DNA of 64,000 nucleotides from Pseudomonas entomophila (GCF_013523125.1 NZ_JAAMQJ010000005.1:62001-126000), one strand, 5' to 3'. Positions 18,377 through 28,719 are shown, counted from the first letter of the stretch. Made by a program: numbers and translations. Notes: generated by a model from the letters alone, not told the origin.

Positions 18377-20224
18377 TCAGGGGGAAAGTACCGGCTCGAA
18401 CGCGAACAACCAAGGTACCATCAGGACGGTCACGCCCATCACCAGCAGGGTGAAAGGGACCCCCAGCCTGACGAAGTCGATGAAGCGATAGCCGCCTGGT
18501 CCCATCACCAGGGTGTTGACTGGCGAGGACACCGGGGTCATGAACGCTGCCGAGGCTGCCAGCGCCACGGTCATCGCGAACGGCTGTGGCGCCAGCCCGA
18601 GCGCCGTCGCCATGCTGACCGCCACCGGCGCCATCAACACGGCAGTCGCGGTATTGGAGATGAACAGGCCGATGGTCGCCGTCAAGGCGAACAGGCAGGC
18701 CAGCAGCACGCGAGGGCTGGCATTGCCGAGTACATCGACCAGGCCATTGACGGCCAGATCGATGCCGCCGGTTTTCTGCAGGGCCGTGGCGAAGGGCAAC
18801 AGGCCGACGATCAGGACCAGGCTCGGCCAGTGAATCGCCCGGTAGGCACTGTTCAGGTCGATGCAGCGCCCGGCGCCCATCAGCAGGCAACCGATCAAGG
18901 CGGCCAGCACGTTGGGCACCCACCCACTGACCATCAGCAGCACCATCACCGTCAGGCTGAACAAGGCCTGCGGGGCGCGTGCACGGGCAGGGGCCACCTG
19001 CTCGATCTCGCTGGGCAGGCTCAGCACCAGAAAATCCCCAGGCTGGGTCTGCAACCGTCGAATCGCTTTCCAGGGGCCGACCACCAGCAGCGTATCGCCC
19101 ATGCGCAAAGGGCACTCGAGCAGCTGCTCGGTGAGCGCGGCGTGCTCGCGCCGCAGGCCCGTCACATGCAGCCCGAATCGGCTGCGAAAGCCAACGCTCA
19201 GCACGCTCTGGTCGATCAGGTTAGAGCCGGGCGGCAGGAGCACTTCGGCCATGCCGATGTCCTGGGACTGATCGATGAAATAAGCCGCCTTGAAGCGCAG
19301 CGGTTCGAGGCGCTGCGTCCGGCACAAGGCGGCCAGGGCTTGGGCGGAACCGAACAGGTCAAGCAGCAGGACGTCGCCGGGTTCGATGCGGGTGGTGGAG
19401 TCTGCGGCCTTGATCCGCGTGGTCAAGTGCTGCTGACGCTCGATGCCGATCACGTTGGCGCCATGCCGGGTCCGCAACTGCAGCTCGCCCAGCGTATGCC
19501 CGATCAGGGGCGAGTCCTGGGCGACACGCAAGCGACGCTCTCGGCCGCTCAACCCATAGTCGCGCACCAGGTCGAGCAGGGTGCGCGTGCCTGGCGCGCC
19601 TTGGTCCGACAGCTCCGGTACGCTCAGAAAGCGGCGCGCCCACAGTAGGTAGCCGATGCCGATCAGCAGGATCACCAGTCCGAAAGGCGTGATGGCGAAG
19701 AACCCGAATCCGGCATGGCCTTGGCGAACCAGCTCGCTGTGCACCACCACGTTCGGCGGTGTCGCCACCAGGCTGAGCATGCCGCTGATCAGGCCGGCGA
19801 AGCTCAGTGGCATCATCAGCCGGCCTGGCGCCAGCCCGAGCCGCGCGCACAGGCTCAGGACCACGGGGATGAAGAGCGCGACCACGCCCGTCGAGCTCAT
19901 CACCGAACCCAGGCCTGCCACCGCCAGCATCAGCAGCGTCAGCAGGCGGGCCTCGCTGCGACCGGCACGTTCGCTCATCCAGACCCCGATCCGGTAGGCG
20001 ACGCCGGTCCTGACCAGGCCCTCGCCGATCACGAACAGCGCTGCGATCAGCACGACGTTCGGATCGCCGAAGCCGGCCAGGGTCTGTTCGACGCTCAGCA
20101 CGCCGGTCAGGGGCAAGGCCATCATCGCCAGCAGCGCGACCACGTCCATGCGCGGCCGATTGGCCAGGAACAAGCCGATCATGATCGCCAGCAGGCCCAT
20201 GACGTTCAACAGTTCGTGATTCAT
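18377..20224 (-). CDS. SLC13/DASS-family permease with TrkA-C (RCK-C) domains
   Basis: 615 residues. Hydrophobic helices at about 1-195 and 400-615 flank a soluble insert with two RCK-C/TrkA-C domains (SPLIGHTLGELQLRTRHGAN and a second copy near 290-370). The helices carry the repeated SSTGVVALFIPV and FISNTATAVLMAPVA motifs that bind sodium and anion in DASS transporters. Such proteins import dicarboxylates, sulfate or other anions, gated by the cytosolic domains. The substrate is not predictable. Transcribed on its own. Confidence 0.88.
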   Translation of the reverse strand: MNHELLNVMGLLAIMIGLFLANRPRMDVVALLAMMALPLTGVLSVEQTLAGFGDPNVVLIAALFVIGEGLVRTGVAYRIGVWMSERAGRSEARLLTLLMLAVAGLGSVMSSTGVVALFIPVVLSLCARLGLAPGRLMMPLSFAGLISGMLSLVATPPNVVVHSELVRQGHAGFGFFAITPFGLVILLIGIGYLLWARRFLSVPELSDQGAPGTRTLLDLVRDYGLSGRERRLRVAQDSPLIGHTLGELQLRTRHGANVIGIERQQHLTTRIKAADSTTRIEPGDVLLLDLFGSAQALAALCRTQRLEPLRFKAAYFIDQSQDIGMAEVLLPPGSNLIDQSVLSVGFRSRFGLHVTGLRREHAALTEQLLECPLRMGDTLLVVGPWKAIRRLQTQPGDFLVLSLPSEIEQVAPARARAPQALFSLTVMVLLMVSGWVPNVLAALIGCLLMGAGRCIDLNSAYRAIHWPSLVLIVGLLPFATALQKTGGIDLAVNGLVDVLGNASPRVLLACLFALTATIGLFISNTATAVLMAPVAVSMATALGLAPQPFAMTVALAASAAFMTPVSSPVNTLVMGPGGYRFIDFVRLGVPFTLLVMGVTVLMVPWLFAFEPVLSP

Positions 20225-20355
20225 CGACGCAGGGAATCCCGGACACCGGCAACCGGCAATGCGCGTAGTGTGTCAGCGCAAGGCCGCCTTGGCATTGACG
20301 CAGTGCAATGGACCGAGCGCCAGCGGCGCGGCGCGCGCCCTTGTCCTGCCTGCCC

Positions 20356-21123
20356 TCACGCCAGGTATCCTCCGTCGACGTTCAGCACCGCACCCGTGGT
20401 GTAGCTGGAGGCTTCGCTGGCCAGGTACAGCACTGCGCCGGCCATTTCGCGCGGAGCGGCCACGCGCTTGAGCGGGATACGCTGCAAGGCGCCGTCGAGG
20501 ATGGCCGGCGTATTGACCAGCGCCGACGCGAAGCGCGTGTCGGTGAGCCCTGGCAGCAGCGCGTTGCAGCGGATGCCGAAGCCCGCACATTCGGTGGCGA
20601 AGACCTTGGTCATGTTGATCACTGCCGCCTTGGTCATGGAATAGACGCCCTGGAAGGGGCCGGGCGAGACGCCGTTGATCGAGGCGACGTTGATGATGCT
20701 GCCTGCGCCATGCTCACGCATCAGCTTGCCCGCTTCCACGGACATGAAAAAATACCCACGGACGTTGACGTCCACGGTCTTCTGGAAGGCACCGAGGTCG
20801 GTGTCCAGCACGTTGCACATCTGTGGGTTGGTGGCAGCGTTGTTGACCAGGATGTCGAGCCGGCCGAACCGCTCGCGTACCTGGGCCAAGGTATGGCGGA
20901 TCTGCTCGGGCTCACCGATGTGGCAGGCCAGCGCGGTGGCACGTCCTCCCGCCGCCACGATCGCCTCGGCAACCTGCTGGCAGGCGTCCAGGCGTCGGCT
21001 GGACACGATGACCTCGGCGCCTTGCGCTGCCAACAGGTGGGCGATGGCCTCACCGATGCCGCGGCTGGCTCCCGACACCAGAGCGATCTTGCCATCCAGG
21101 TCGAACAGGGTGGTTCTAGGCAT
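20356..21123 (-). CDS. Short-chain dehydrogenase/reductase
   Basis: 255 residues from the ATG at 21123, preceded by GGAGATACCT. Classical SDR features are the cofactor loop SGASRGIGEAIA, NNAATNPQ, Ser in NVASINGV, catalytic YSMTK, and the C-terminal DGGYLA. An Arg following the second strand (SSRRLD) suggests NADP(H) preference. The overall pattern resembles fabG-like or 3-hydroxyacyl/sugar alcohol dehydrogenases. The substrate is unknown. The longer open frame upstream lacks a ribosome-binding site. Confidence 0.9.
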   Translation of the reverse strand: MPRTTLFDLDGKIALVSGASRGIGEAIAHLLAAQGAEVIVSSRRLDACQQVAEAIVAAGGRATALACHIGEPEQIRHTLAQVRERFGRLDILVNNAATNPQMCNVLDTDLGAFQKTVDVNVRGYFFMSVEAGKLMREHGAGSIINVASINGVSPGPFQGVYSMTKAAVINMTKVFATECAGFGIRCNALLPGLTDTRFASALVNTPAILDGALQRIPLKRVAAPREMAGAVLYLASEASSYTTGAVLNVDGGYLA

Positions 21124-21269
21124 AGGTATCTCCTCATTGACGTCGCTCCAGAGTCTAGACCGGGCCCGTGACAGCGGCTCACATGTCCACGCCCGGTCGT
21201 CATCTGCTACGATCATCCTGCTCTGCAGCCGGTCTATGCTGCATACTCCGTGGCGAGACGAGAGATCGA

Positions 21270-23813
21270 ATGGATCGCATCCGTGACAAGGGCCTGTCCA
21301 CTCGCAACCAGGTGATTCGCCGGCTGATGCTGGCGTTCTCCAGCTTGTTGATCGTGATGTTGCTGGTCGTACTGACATCGCTGTATCGCCTGGCAGGCTC
21401 GTTGGACGAACGCGAAACCCAGACCAGCCGCTTTCACGCCGAGTCGACGCTGGCCCAGTTCGAAAAGGCGGAGCGTTCCTATGTCACGGGTCATGCGGTC
21501 TGGCAGGCGGCCTATGAGCATCTGTCACGCACCGTGGACACGCGCTGGGCCTTCGATGAAGACAACGTCGGTGCCACGCTCTTCAGCGAAGACGGCTACG
21601 AAGGGGTGTACGTGCTGGATGACGGCGGCACCCGCTATGCCGTGGTCGACGGGCAGTTGAGCGAAGACGGGCTGTCGCAGCGCAGTGCCCAGGCACCGGC
21701 GATTCTGGCGGCGGCCCGTCAGGCGGCGCTGGAGGAAGAGGCCGCGACGGGTTACCTGTTGTACGAGGGGCGTGCTGCCCTGTTCACCGCGTCGGTGATC
21801 CGCCCCCCGGTGGCGGTCGATCCGCCGCCACCCAGCACCGTGCTGACCTTCATTCGTGTCCTGGATGACGAGCTGCTGGCCTCGCTCGGTCGCTCGGCCG
21901 GCCTCGAGGGTGTCTCGCTGTCGACGCGCCCCCCTGAAGCATCGACCGCTGACAGGCTGCCCCTGCCTGGCAGTGGTCATTGGTTGACCTGGCAGGTCGC
22001 TCGGCCTGGGGAGGCGCTCGTACGTGCCGTGGGCATCCCGCTGGTCCTGTCCATTCTGGCGATTGCCCTGATCGTTGCGGTACTGGGCCGGTATGCCCTG
22101 CGCGTCAGCGCCAGCATCGATCGGGGTCAGCGGCGATTGGCCGCGTCGAAGGCGGCGCTGGAAACCAGCGAGGCGCGCTTCAAGGCCATCGCCGAGTCCA
22201 CGTCCGACTGGATCTGGGAGACCGACCCGAGCCTGCGGCTGATCTACCTGTCCAGCCGGTTCACCGAGTTGACCGGCCTGGACACGGCGCAGTGGCTGGG
22301 CCGGCCGATCACCGAACTGCTCGCCTGCAGCACGGGCGAGCTGGACGCCTGGCTACGCGCGCTGGGCAGTTCCGGCGAACCTGGGGTGCTGCGCTGCGGC
22401 TACCGCGACCATTCCGGAGCACAGCGCATTTGCCGGGTCGCGGCACGGGCCATCCCTGCCATCGACCAGTGCCAGGGGTTTCGCGGCACGACCACCGACA
22501 TCACCGACGAAGTGGCCGCCCATGCACAGATTCAGCACTTGTCCCTTCACGATGTCCTGACCAACCTGCCCAACCGCAACAAGCTGTATCGTCATCTCGA
22601 GTCCCTGACGCACAACGAACCGCCCGAGCTGGCCGTGGTGATGCTGGACCTGGAGCAGTTCAAGCTCGTCAATGAAGGCATCGGCCATCCGGCAGGCGAT
22701 GCCGTGTTGCTGGAGGTGACCGCGCGCCTGTTGCAGGCGACGCGTGACGGTGACCTCATCGCCCGGCTCGACGGTGACGAATTCGTCCTCGTGCTGGTCA
22801 AGCCAGGCCAGCGGCCGGAGCTGGATCGCTTCTGTACGCGGATCATCGACAGCGTGCGCCAGCCGATCGCGTTCGAGGGCCGCTCCATACAGGTCGGTGC
22901 CAGCCTGGGGGTGGCGCTGTCGAGCGAGCATGGGGGCACGCCTTTGGAGCTGCTGCGCTATGCCGACATCGCCCTGGACACCGCCAAGCGCGAAGGCCAC
23001 AACACCTGGCGGTACTTCTCCGGCGCCATGAGCACCGCGTTGCTGGACAAGCGCACGTTGCAGCAAGAGCTGCGCGAGGGGATCGCGCGGGGCGAGTTGC
23101 GCCTGCATTACCAGCCGCGCTTTCGCGTGGATGGCGTCACGCTCGCTGCGGTCGAGGCGCTGGTGCGCTGGCAGCATCCGGTACGTGGCCTGCAGGCGCC
23201 CGACGCGTTCATCCCACTGGCCGAGCAATCCGATCTGATCGTGCTGTTAGGCAACTGGGTGATGCACGAGGCGTGCGAGCGCGCCCGTGCCTGGCCGCTC
23301 GAGGCCACGGTCTCGGTGAACCTGTCGCCTGCGCAGTTTCGTCGCAGCGATGTGGTGCGCGATGTGCACGCGGCGCTCAGGGCCACTGGGCTGCCGGCTC
23401 GACGGCTGGAACTGGAGATCACCGAGAACGTGATGCTCAATGATGTGGAAGGCGCGCTTCACACCATGCAGGCGCTCAAGGAGCTCGGCGTACGCCTGAA
23501 CATGGACGATTTCGGGACAGGCTATTCGTCGTTGGGCTACCTGCGCACGTATCCGTTCGACGGCATCAAGATCGACAAGCGCTTCACCCAGGCCTTGGGC
23601 AAGAGCGGCAGCGATCGCTGTGTGGTACAGGCGATCATCAACCTGGGCAACGCCATGGGCATGACCGTCACCGCCGAAGGGGTCGAGACGCCCGAGCAGC
23701 TGGCGCTGCTGGCGGAAGATCGCTGCCATGAAGTGCAGGGGTACCTGTTGAGTCGGCCGGTCGACAACGAAGCCTTGGTGCGCTTGATGCAGGAGCGGCA
23801 GGACGCGAAGTGA
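21270..23813 (+). CDS. CHASE4-PAS-GGDEF-EAL c-di-GMP phosphodiesterase-type protein
   Basis: 847 residues from the ATG at 21270. A transmembrane helix near 20-40 is followed by a periplasmic CHASE4 sensor (YVTGHAVWQAAYEHL), a second helix near 265-285, a PAS domain (about 310-430), GGDEF and EAL. The GGDEF signature is DGDEF (ARLDGDEFV), so cyclase activity is doubtful. The EAL domain keeps VEALVRWQHP, ENVML, DDFGTGYSS and the late EGVET, so it should hydrolyse c-di-GMP. The degenerate GGDEF may bind GTP as an allosteric module. Confidence 0.93.
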   Translation: MDRIRDKGLSTRNQVIRRLMLAFSSLLIVMLLVVLTSLYRLAGSLDERETQTSRFHAESTLAQFEKAERSYVTGHAVWQAAYEHLSRTVDTRWAFDEDNVGATLFSEDGYEGVYVLDDGGTRYAVVDGQLSEDGLSQRSAQAPAILAAARQAALEEEAATGYLLYEGRAALFTASVIRPPVAVDPPPPSTVLTFIRVLDDELLASLGRSAGLEGVSLSTRPPEASTADRLPLPGSGHWLTWQVARPGEALVRAVGIPLVLSILAIALIVAVLGRYALRVSASIDRGQRRLAASKAALETSEARFKAIAESTSDWIWETDPSLRLIYLSSRFTELTGLDTAQWLGRPITELLACSTGELDAWLRALGSSGEPGVLRCGYRDHSGAQRICRVAARAIPAIDQCQGFRGTTTDITDEVAAHAQIQHLSLHDVLTNLPNRNKLYRHLESLTHNEPPELAVVMLDLEQFKLVNEGIGHPAGDAVLLEVTARLLQATRDGDLIARLDGDEFVLVLVKPGQRPELDRFCTRIIDSVRQPIAFEGRSIQVGASLGVALSSEHGGTPLELLRYADIALDTAKREGHNTWRYFSGAMSTALLDKRTLQQELREGIARGELRLHYQPRFRVDGVTLAAVEALVRWQHPVRGLQAPDAFIPLAEQSDLIVLLGNWVMHEACERARAWPLEATVSVNLSPAQFRRSDVVRDVHAALRATGLPARRLELEITENVMLNDVEGALHTMQALKELGVRLNMDDFGTGYSSLGYLRTYPFDGIKIDKRFTQALGKSGSDRCVVQAIINLGNAMGMTVTAEGVETPEQLALLAEDRCHEVQGYLLSRPVDNEALVRLMQERQDAK

Positions 23814-23924
23814 GCCGGCCAGGCGTGGGTGTCTTCGGCCTGAAGGTCCAAGGAGCCTGCCCGCTCGTCGTCCCGGCGCGACGCCGTCACCCCACGCGCT
23901 GACGCCCTTGATCCTTACCATTCC

Positions 23925-23953
23925 TTGTCGATCCCCCGCCAACGGCGTATAAA
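23925..23953 (+). promoter_or_regulatory. Sigma-70 promoter of the YebC-family gene
   Basis: TTGTCG at 23925-23930 and TATAAA at 23948-23953, with an ideal 17-base spacer, lie about 57 bases before the start codon. This is the best-looking housekeeping promoter in the window. Confidence 0.75.
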
Positions 23954-24009
23954 CTGCACCCCTTTGCCGGTCGCTTCCTGAACCGGCCGTTGAACCGAAG
24001 AGAGTCGAC

Positions 24010-24723
24010 ATGGGCGCACAGTGGAAAGCCAAGCATAAAGAAGCCGCAGCCAACGCCAAAGGCAAGATCATGGGCAAGCTGGCCAAGGAAATTCAGATCG
24101 CCGCCAAGAATGGCGCCGACCCGGACATGAACCCGCGCCTGCGCCTGGCCGTGGATCAGGCCAAGAAGGCCTCGATGACCCGCGAGACCCTCGAGCGCGC
24201 CATCCGCAAGGGTGCCGGCCTGGACGGCGACACCGTGCAGTACGCCGCGGTCACCTACGAAGGCTTCGCGCCGCACCGCGTGCCGCTGATCGTCGAGTGC
24301 CTGACCGACAACGTCAACCGCACCGTCGCCGAAATCCGCGTGGCCTTCCGCAAGGGCCAGCTGGGCGCCAGCGGTTCGGTCGCCTGGGACTTCAACCACG
24401 TCGGCCTGCTCGAGGCCACCCCGGACAACGCTGACGCCGACCCGGAAATGGCTGCGATCGAAGCCGGTGCCCAAGACTTCGAGGACGGTGAGGAAGAGGG
24501 CTCCACCCTGTTCATCACCGACACCACCGACCTGGACGCGGTCCAGAAGGCGCTGCCCGAGCATGGCTTCACCGTGACCTCGGCGAAGATCGGCTACACG
24601 CCGAAGAACCCGGTCAGCGCGGCCAGCCTCAGCGCCGAAGCCTTGGCCGAGGTCGAAGCGTTCCTCGAGAACATCGACAACCACGATGACGTGCAGAACG
24701 TCTATGTGGGTCTGACCGAGTAA
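24010..24723 (+). CDS. YebC/PmpR-family DNA-binding regulator (YeeN-like paralogue)
   Basis: 237 residues. It starts [20 protein letters not shown], characteristic of the shorter-headed YeeN-like branch rather than the ruvC-linked YebC (which begins MAGHSKWANIKHRK). YebC proteins act as transcription regulators (PmpR of P. aeruginosa represses quinolone signalling) and, by recent work, as translation factors for proline-rich stretches. Conserved AIRKGAG and [13 protein letters not shown] motifs are present. It has its own strong promoter. A GGGGCGG/CCGCCCC hairpin at 24734-24760 may end it. Confidence 0.9.
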   Translation: MGAQWKAKHKEAAANAKGKIMGKLAKEIQIAAKNGADPDMNPRLRLAVDQAKKASMTRETLERAIRKGAGLDGDTVQYAAVTYEGFAPHRVPLIVECLTDNVNRTVAEIRVAFRKGQLGASGSVAWDFNHVGLLEATPDNADADPEMAAIEAGAQDFEDGEEEGSTLFITDTTDLDAVQKALPEHGFTVTSAKIGYTPKNPVSAASLSAEALAEVEAFLENIDNHDDVQNVYVGLTE

Positions 24724-24801
24724 TCGGCAGGCGGGGGCGGGCCATGTCCTGATCCGCCCCGGCGCGCGTACCCCCAACCGGGCACACGCCAGGTGTCGGC
24801 G

Positions 24802-25950
24802 TCAGTGCGCGCCGGCCGACTTGCTCAGGTCGCTGGGCGACCACTGCGTGTACACGCAGGCATCGGCCACCGCCCAACGCACCTTCACCGTGTCGCCCGG
24901 CTTCATCGGCATGCCTGCGGCCGACAGCGCCTTGACCGTCAGTTCCGTACCACCGGCCGTGACCACATGGCAGGTCTGGCTCTCGCCCAGGAACAACACC
25001 TCGGTCACCTTGGCCTGCACCTCGTTCCAGCCACCGGGCAACGGCTCGCGGCGTGCCTGCTCGTCGCTCAGGGCCAGGGCTTTCTCCGGCCGTACCATCA
25101 CCAGCGCCTCCTGACCCGAGACCAGCCCGGGGGTCAGGCGCATCGCCAGCGGTTGGCTTTCGAAGCTGCCGACGCCTTCGCCGTGGGTGGTGATCCTGAG
25201 GAAGTTGGAATTCCCCAGGAACGAGGCGACGAACGCATTCGGCGGATTCTGGTACAGGTCGTAGCCGCTGCCCAGCCCGACGATCTTGCCGTGGCTGAAG
25301 ATGGCGATGCGCTGGGACAGGCGCATGGCTTCTTCCTGATCGTGGGTCACATAGACGATGGTGATGCCCAGGCGCCGGTGCAGCTGGCGCAGTTCGTCCT
25401 GCAGGTCCTCGCGCAGCTTCTTGTCCAGCGCGCCCAAGGGCTCGTCCATCAGCAAGATGCGCGGCTCGTATACCAGCGCACGGGCGATCGCCACTCGCTG
25501 CTGCTGGCCGCCCGACAGCTGGGCCGGGCGCCGGTGGGCGAAGCTGTCCAGCTGCACCAGCTTGAGCATGGCGTCGACCCGTCTGGCCGTCTCGCTGGCG
25601 CCCAGCTTGCGGATCGCCAGGGGGAAGGCGATGTTGTCGCGCACCGACAGGTGCGGGAACAGCGAATAGCGCTGGAACACCATGCCGATGTCACGCTTGT
25701 GCGGCGGCACCTTCACCAACGACTGGCCCTCGACCAGGATCTCGCCGCTGCTGGGCGTCTCGAAACCGGCCAGCATCGACAGCGTGGTGGACTTGCCCGA
25801 GCCGCTGGAGCCGAGGAAGGTCAGGAACTCGCCGTCTTGGATCTCTAGGTCGAGGTTGTCCACGGCGGTGAAGTCGCCGTAGTGCTTGTTCAGGTTGCGC
25901 AGGCTAACCAAGGTCTTGGGCTGCGCGGATGGGTCGCGGACTGCACTCAT
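24802..25950 (-). CDS. ABC importer ATPase, PotA-like
   Basis: 382 residues. Nucleotide-binding domain motifs are Walker [11 protein letters not shown] loop [13 protein letters not shown], signature [15 protein letters not shown], Walker [13 protein letters not shown] and switch His in [11 protein letters not shown]-terminal TOBE domain (about 280-375) is typical of the spermidine/putrescine, iron and 2-aminoethylphosphonate importer group. It is the last gene of a four-gene operon read binding protein, two permeases, ATPase, after a 19-base gap. Confidence 0.93.
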   Translation of the reverse strand: MSAVRDPSAQPKTLVSLRNLNKHYGDFTAVDNLDLEIQDGEFLTFLGSSGSGKSTTLSMLAGFETPSSGEILVEGQSLVKVPPHKRDIGMVFQRYSLFPHLSVRDNIAFPLAIRKLGASETARRVDAMLKLVQLDSFAHRRPAQLSGGQQQRVAIARALVYEPRILLMDEPLGALDKKLREDLQDELRQLHRRLGITIVYVTHDQEEAMRLSQRIAIFSHGKIVGLGSGYDLYQNPPNAFVASFLGNSNFLRITTHGEGVGSFESQPLAMRLTPGLVSGQEALVMVRPEKALALSDEQARREPLPGGWNEVQAKVTEVLFLGESQTCHVVTAGGTELTVKALSAAGMPMKPGDTVKVRWAVADACVYTQWSPSDLSKSAGAH

Positions 25951-25969
25951 TGGGATTGTCTCCGGGCGC

Positions 25970-26779
25970 TCAGGCGCTGACTTCGTTGCGCCGGCGCAAG
26001 GCAGCGGCGATGACCATGACCAGGACCGACAGGCCGATCAGCAGCGTCGAGGCGACGGCGATCACCGGGGTCAGGTCCTGGCGCAGGGTGGTCCACATCT
26101 TCACCGGCAGGGTCTGCAGGTTGGGGCTAGCCATCATCACGCTGAGCACCACCTCGTCCCAGGACACCAGGAAGGCGAACAGCGCACCGGCGATCATCCC
26201 GGGGCGAATCGCCGGGAAGGTCACCTTGACGATCGCCTGCACCCGCGAGGCGCCGCAGATGACTGCGGCATCCTCGACCGACTGGTCGAACAGCTTGAGC
26301 GAGTTGATGATCGAGATGAGGGTGAACGGTAGCGCGACGATCACATGACTGACCACGAACGACACCAGGGTGCCGGTGTAGCCGAGCTTGAGGAACAGCG
26401 CGTAGACCGCCACCGCGATGATCACCAGCGGCACGATCATCGGCAGGGTGAACAGGCCGTAGAGCATCTCGCGGCCCGGGAAGCGTCCACGCACCAGGGC
26501 GAACGCCGTCGGCAGGCCGAGCAGCACCGCACAGACGGTGGTGAGCACCGCGACCTTCAGGCTGGCCAAGGCCGCATCCATCCACTCAGGGTTGGAGAAG
26601 AACTGGCCGTACCATTTGAACGTCCAGCCCGGCGGCGGGAAGACCAGCCACTGCGAGGAGCCGAACGACAGCAGCACGATGAACAGGATCGGCAGCAGCA
26701 GGAACGCCGCGATCAGGCCCGTGGTGGCGTACAGGCCCACCCGCAGGGGACGGCCCATGGCATTGGGGGACAGCAGCAT
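25970..26779 (-). CDS. ABC importer permease, PotC-like
   Basis: 269 residues with about six transmembrane helices and the binding-protein-dependent transport signature (the EAA loop around DAAVICGASRVQAIVKVTFPAIRPG), which docks on the ATPase. The length and second-permease position match PotC-type subunits. It starts six bases after the end of the partner permease gene. Both permeases should form a heterodimeric pore in the inner membrane. Confidence 0.92.
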   Translation of the reverse strand: MLLSPNAMGRPLRVGLYATTGLIAAFLLLPILFIVLLSFGSSQWLVFPPPGWTFKWYGQFFSNPEWMDAALASLKVAVLTTVCAVLLGLPTAFALVRGRFPGREMLYGLFTLPMIVPLVIIAVAVYALFLKLGYTGTLVSFVVSHVIVALPFTLISIINSLKLFDQSVEDAAVICGASRVQAIVKVTFPAIRPGMIAGALFAFLVSWDEVVLSVMMASPNLQTLPVKMWTTLRQDLTPVIAVASTLLIGLSVLVMVIAAALRRRNEVSA

Positions 26780-26785
26780 GATGGC

Positions 26786-27697
26786 TTACCTCGCATTGCC
26801 CACCGGGGATTCCGGTTGCAGCTTCAGGAAGAAGAACAGCACCAGGGTGATCAGCACCAGCAGTGCGGCGGCGGCGCTGGCCAGCCCCCAGTTCAGGAAC
26901 GACTGCACCTGCTGGATGATGAACTCGGGCAGCATCATGTTCTGCGCGCCGCCCAGCAGGGCGGGGGTCACGTAGTAACCCAGCGACATCACGAAGACCA
27001 TCAGTGCCCCGGAGAACAATCCCGACCGGCACAGCGGCAGGAACACCCGGAAGAAGTTGGTCCACGGGCTGGCGCCACAGATCGAACCGGCCTGCAGCAC
27101 CATCGGGTCGATGGCGTGCATGGTCGCCTGCAAGGGCAGCACGATGAACGGGATCATGATGTAGCTCATGCCGATCACTACCCCGGTGAGGTTGTGCACC
27201 ATCTCCAGCGGCGCATCGATGATGCCCAGGGCCATCAAGGCCTTGTTGATCACCCCCGAGGCCTGCAGCAGCACCAGCCAGGAGTAGGTGCGTGCCAGCA
27301 GACTGGTCCACATCGACAGCAGGACGATGTTCAGCAGCCAGCGGCCCCAGCCCTTGGGCACCAGGGTGATCGCCCAGGCCAGCGGGAAGCCCAGCAAGAC
27401 ACTGATCACCGTCACCAGCCCGGCCACCGAGAAGGTGTTGAACAGCACCCGTGCATAGGCCGAGTTGGCGAACAGCTGCTCGTAGTTGCCCAGGCCCGGC
27501 ACCGGCTCCAGCACGCCGCGCAGCAGCAGGCCGATCAGCGGGGCGAAGAAGAACAGGCCGAGAAACAGCAGGGCTGGCAACAGGTTGCGGCTGCCGCGCC
27601 AGCGCTGGCCGAGGGGCGGGCGGCGCGGGGCCGCCGGCGCAGCGGTGCCGGGGTCGGCACCCGGCGCGCGCTGCAAGGCATTGATGGCGACTTTCAT
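26786..27697 (-). CDS. ABC importer permease, PotB-like
   Basis: 303 residues from the ATG at 27697, which overlaps the binding-protein stop (ATGA); the longer frame to 27718 lies inside that gene. A Pro/Ala/Arg-rich cytosolic tail (residues 10-35) precedes six helices. The EAA loop is AGSICGASPWTNFFRVFLPLCRSG. Translational coupling to the binding protein is unusual, since binding proteins are normally made in excess of permeases; see the hunting notes. Confidence 0.92.
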   Translation of the reverse strand: MKVAINALQRAPGADPGTAAPAAPRRPPLGQRWRGSRNLLPALLFLGLFFFAPLIGLLLRGVLEPVPGLGNYEQLFANSAYARVLFNTFSVAGLVTVISVLLGFPLAWAITLVPKGWGRWLLNIVLLSMWTSLLARTYSWLVLLQASGVINKALMALGIIDAPLEMVHNLTGVVIGMSYIMIPFIVLPLQATMHAIDPMVLQAGSICGASPWTNFFRVFLPLCRSGLFSGALMVFVMSLGYYVTPALLGGAQNMMLPEFIIQQVQSFLNWGLASAAAALLVLITLVLFFFLKLQPESPVGNAR

Positions 27698-28719
27698 TTG
27701 ACCAGCCACTCGTTCCAACGGGCGGCGATGGCCTGGCCGTTCTTGGCCCAGTAGGCGAAGTCCAGGGTGATCTGGTCATTGACGTAGGCGGTCGGCAGGT
27801 TGGGGGCCAGCGCCGGCTCGAGCTTGTCGACGCTGTCCAGGTTGACCGGCGCGTAGGCGGTCAGGTTGGCGAACTCGGCCTGGCCTTCGGCCCCGCTGGC
27901 GTTGGCCAGGAACTTCATGGCGGCGTCCTTGTTCTTGGCGCCCTTGGGCACCACCAGGAAGTCGGCCATGACCAGGTTCTGTTTCCAGCTCACGCCGACC
28001 GGGGCCCCGTCTTGCTGCAGGGCGTAGACGCGGCCGTTCCAGAACTGCCCAAGCGCGGCTTCACCGGAGGCCAGCAACTGCTGGGACTGCGCACCGCCGC
28101 CCCACCAGACGATGTCTTTCTTGATGGTGTCGAGCTTCTTGAATGCACGGTCCAGGTCCAGTGGGTAGAGCTGGTCGGCCGGCACGCCATCGGCCAGCAG
28201 GGCCAGCTCGAGCACGCCCGGGCTCGGCCACTTGTACAGGGCCCGCTTGCCGGGGTAGGTCTTGGTGTCGAACAGCGCCGACCAGTCCACTGGCTTGCTG
28301 GCGCCCAGCTTGCCTTCGTTGTAGCCGAGCACGAAGGAGAAGAAGAACGAGCCGACGCCATGGTCGGAGACGAAGCGCGGGTCGATGCGGTCGCGCTTGA
28401 TGGTGATGAAGTCCAGCGGCTCGAGCAGGCCTTCGCTGGCGGCACGCAGGGCGAAATCGGCTTCGACGTCGACCACGTCCCACTGCACGTTGCCGCTTTC
28501 GACCATGGCCTTGAGCTTGCCGTAATCGGTCGGGCCGTCCTGCACGACCTTGATGCCGGTGGCCTTGGCGAACGGTTCGGCCCAGGCCTGTTTCTGGGCG
28601 TCCTGGGTGGAGCCACCCCAACTGACGACGTTCAGGCTGTCGGCCGCGACGGCGGCCTGACAGGCCAGGGTCAGCAGGCTGGCGGACAGCACTGCGCTTA
28701 CACGTTTGCTCAACAGCAT
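27694..28719 (-). CDS. ABC importer periplasmic binding protein, PotD-like
   Basis: 341 residues with a Sec signal peptide (cleavage after ACQAAVAA). The mature N-terminus DSLNVVSWGGSTQDAQK is typical of the PotD/AfuA superfamily. Later features include WDVVDVEADFALRA and the aromatic segment WWGGGAQSQQLLASGEAA. PotD relatives bind polyamines, but also other cationic or amino-phosphonate ligands, so the substrate is open. First gene of the operon. The 228-base leader (28720-28947) contains a GntR-type operator candidate. Confidence 0.9.
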   Translation of the reverse strand: MLLSKRVSAVLSASLLTLACQAAVAADSLNVVSWGGSTQDAQKQAWAEPFAKATGIKVVQDGPTDYGKLKAMVESGNVQWDVVDVEADFALRAASEGLLEPLDFITIKRDRIDPRFVSDHGVGSFFFSFVLGYNEGKLGASKPVDWSALFDTKTYPGKRALYKWPSPGVLELALLADGVPADQLYPLDLDRAFKKLDTIKKDIVWWGGGAQSQQLLASGEAALGQFWNGRVYALQQDGAPVGVSWKQNLVMADFLVVPKGAKNKDAAMKFLANASGAEGQAEFANLTAYAPVNLDSVDKLEPALAPNLPTAYVNDQITLDFAYWAKNGQAIAARWNEWLVK

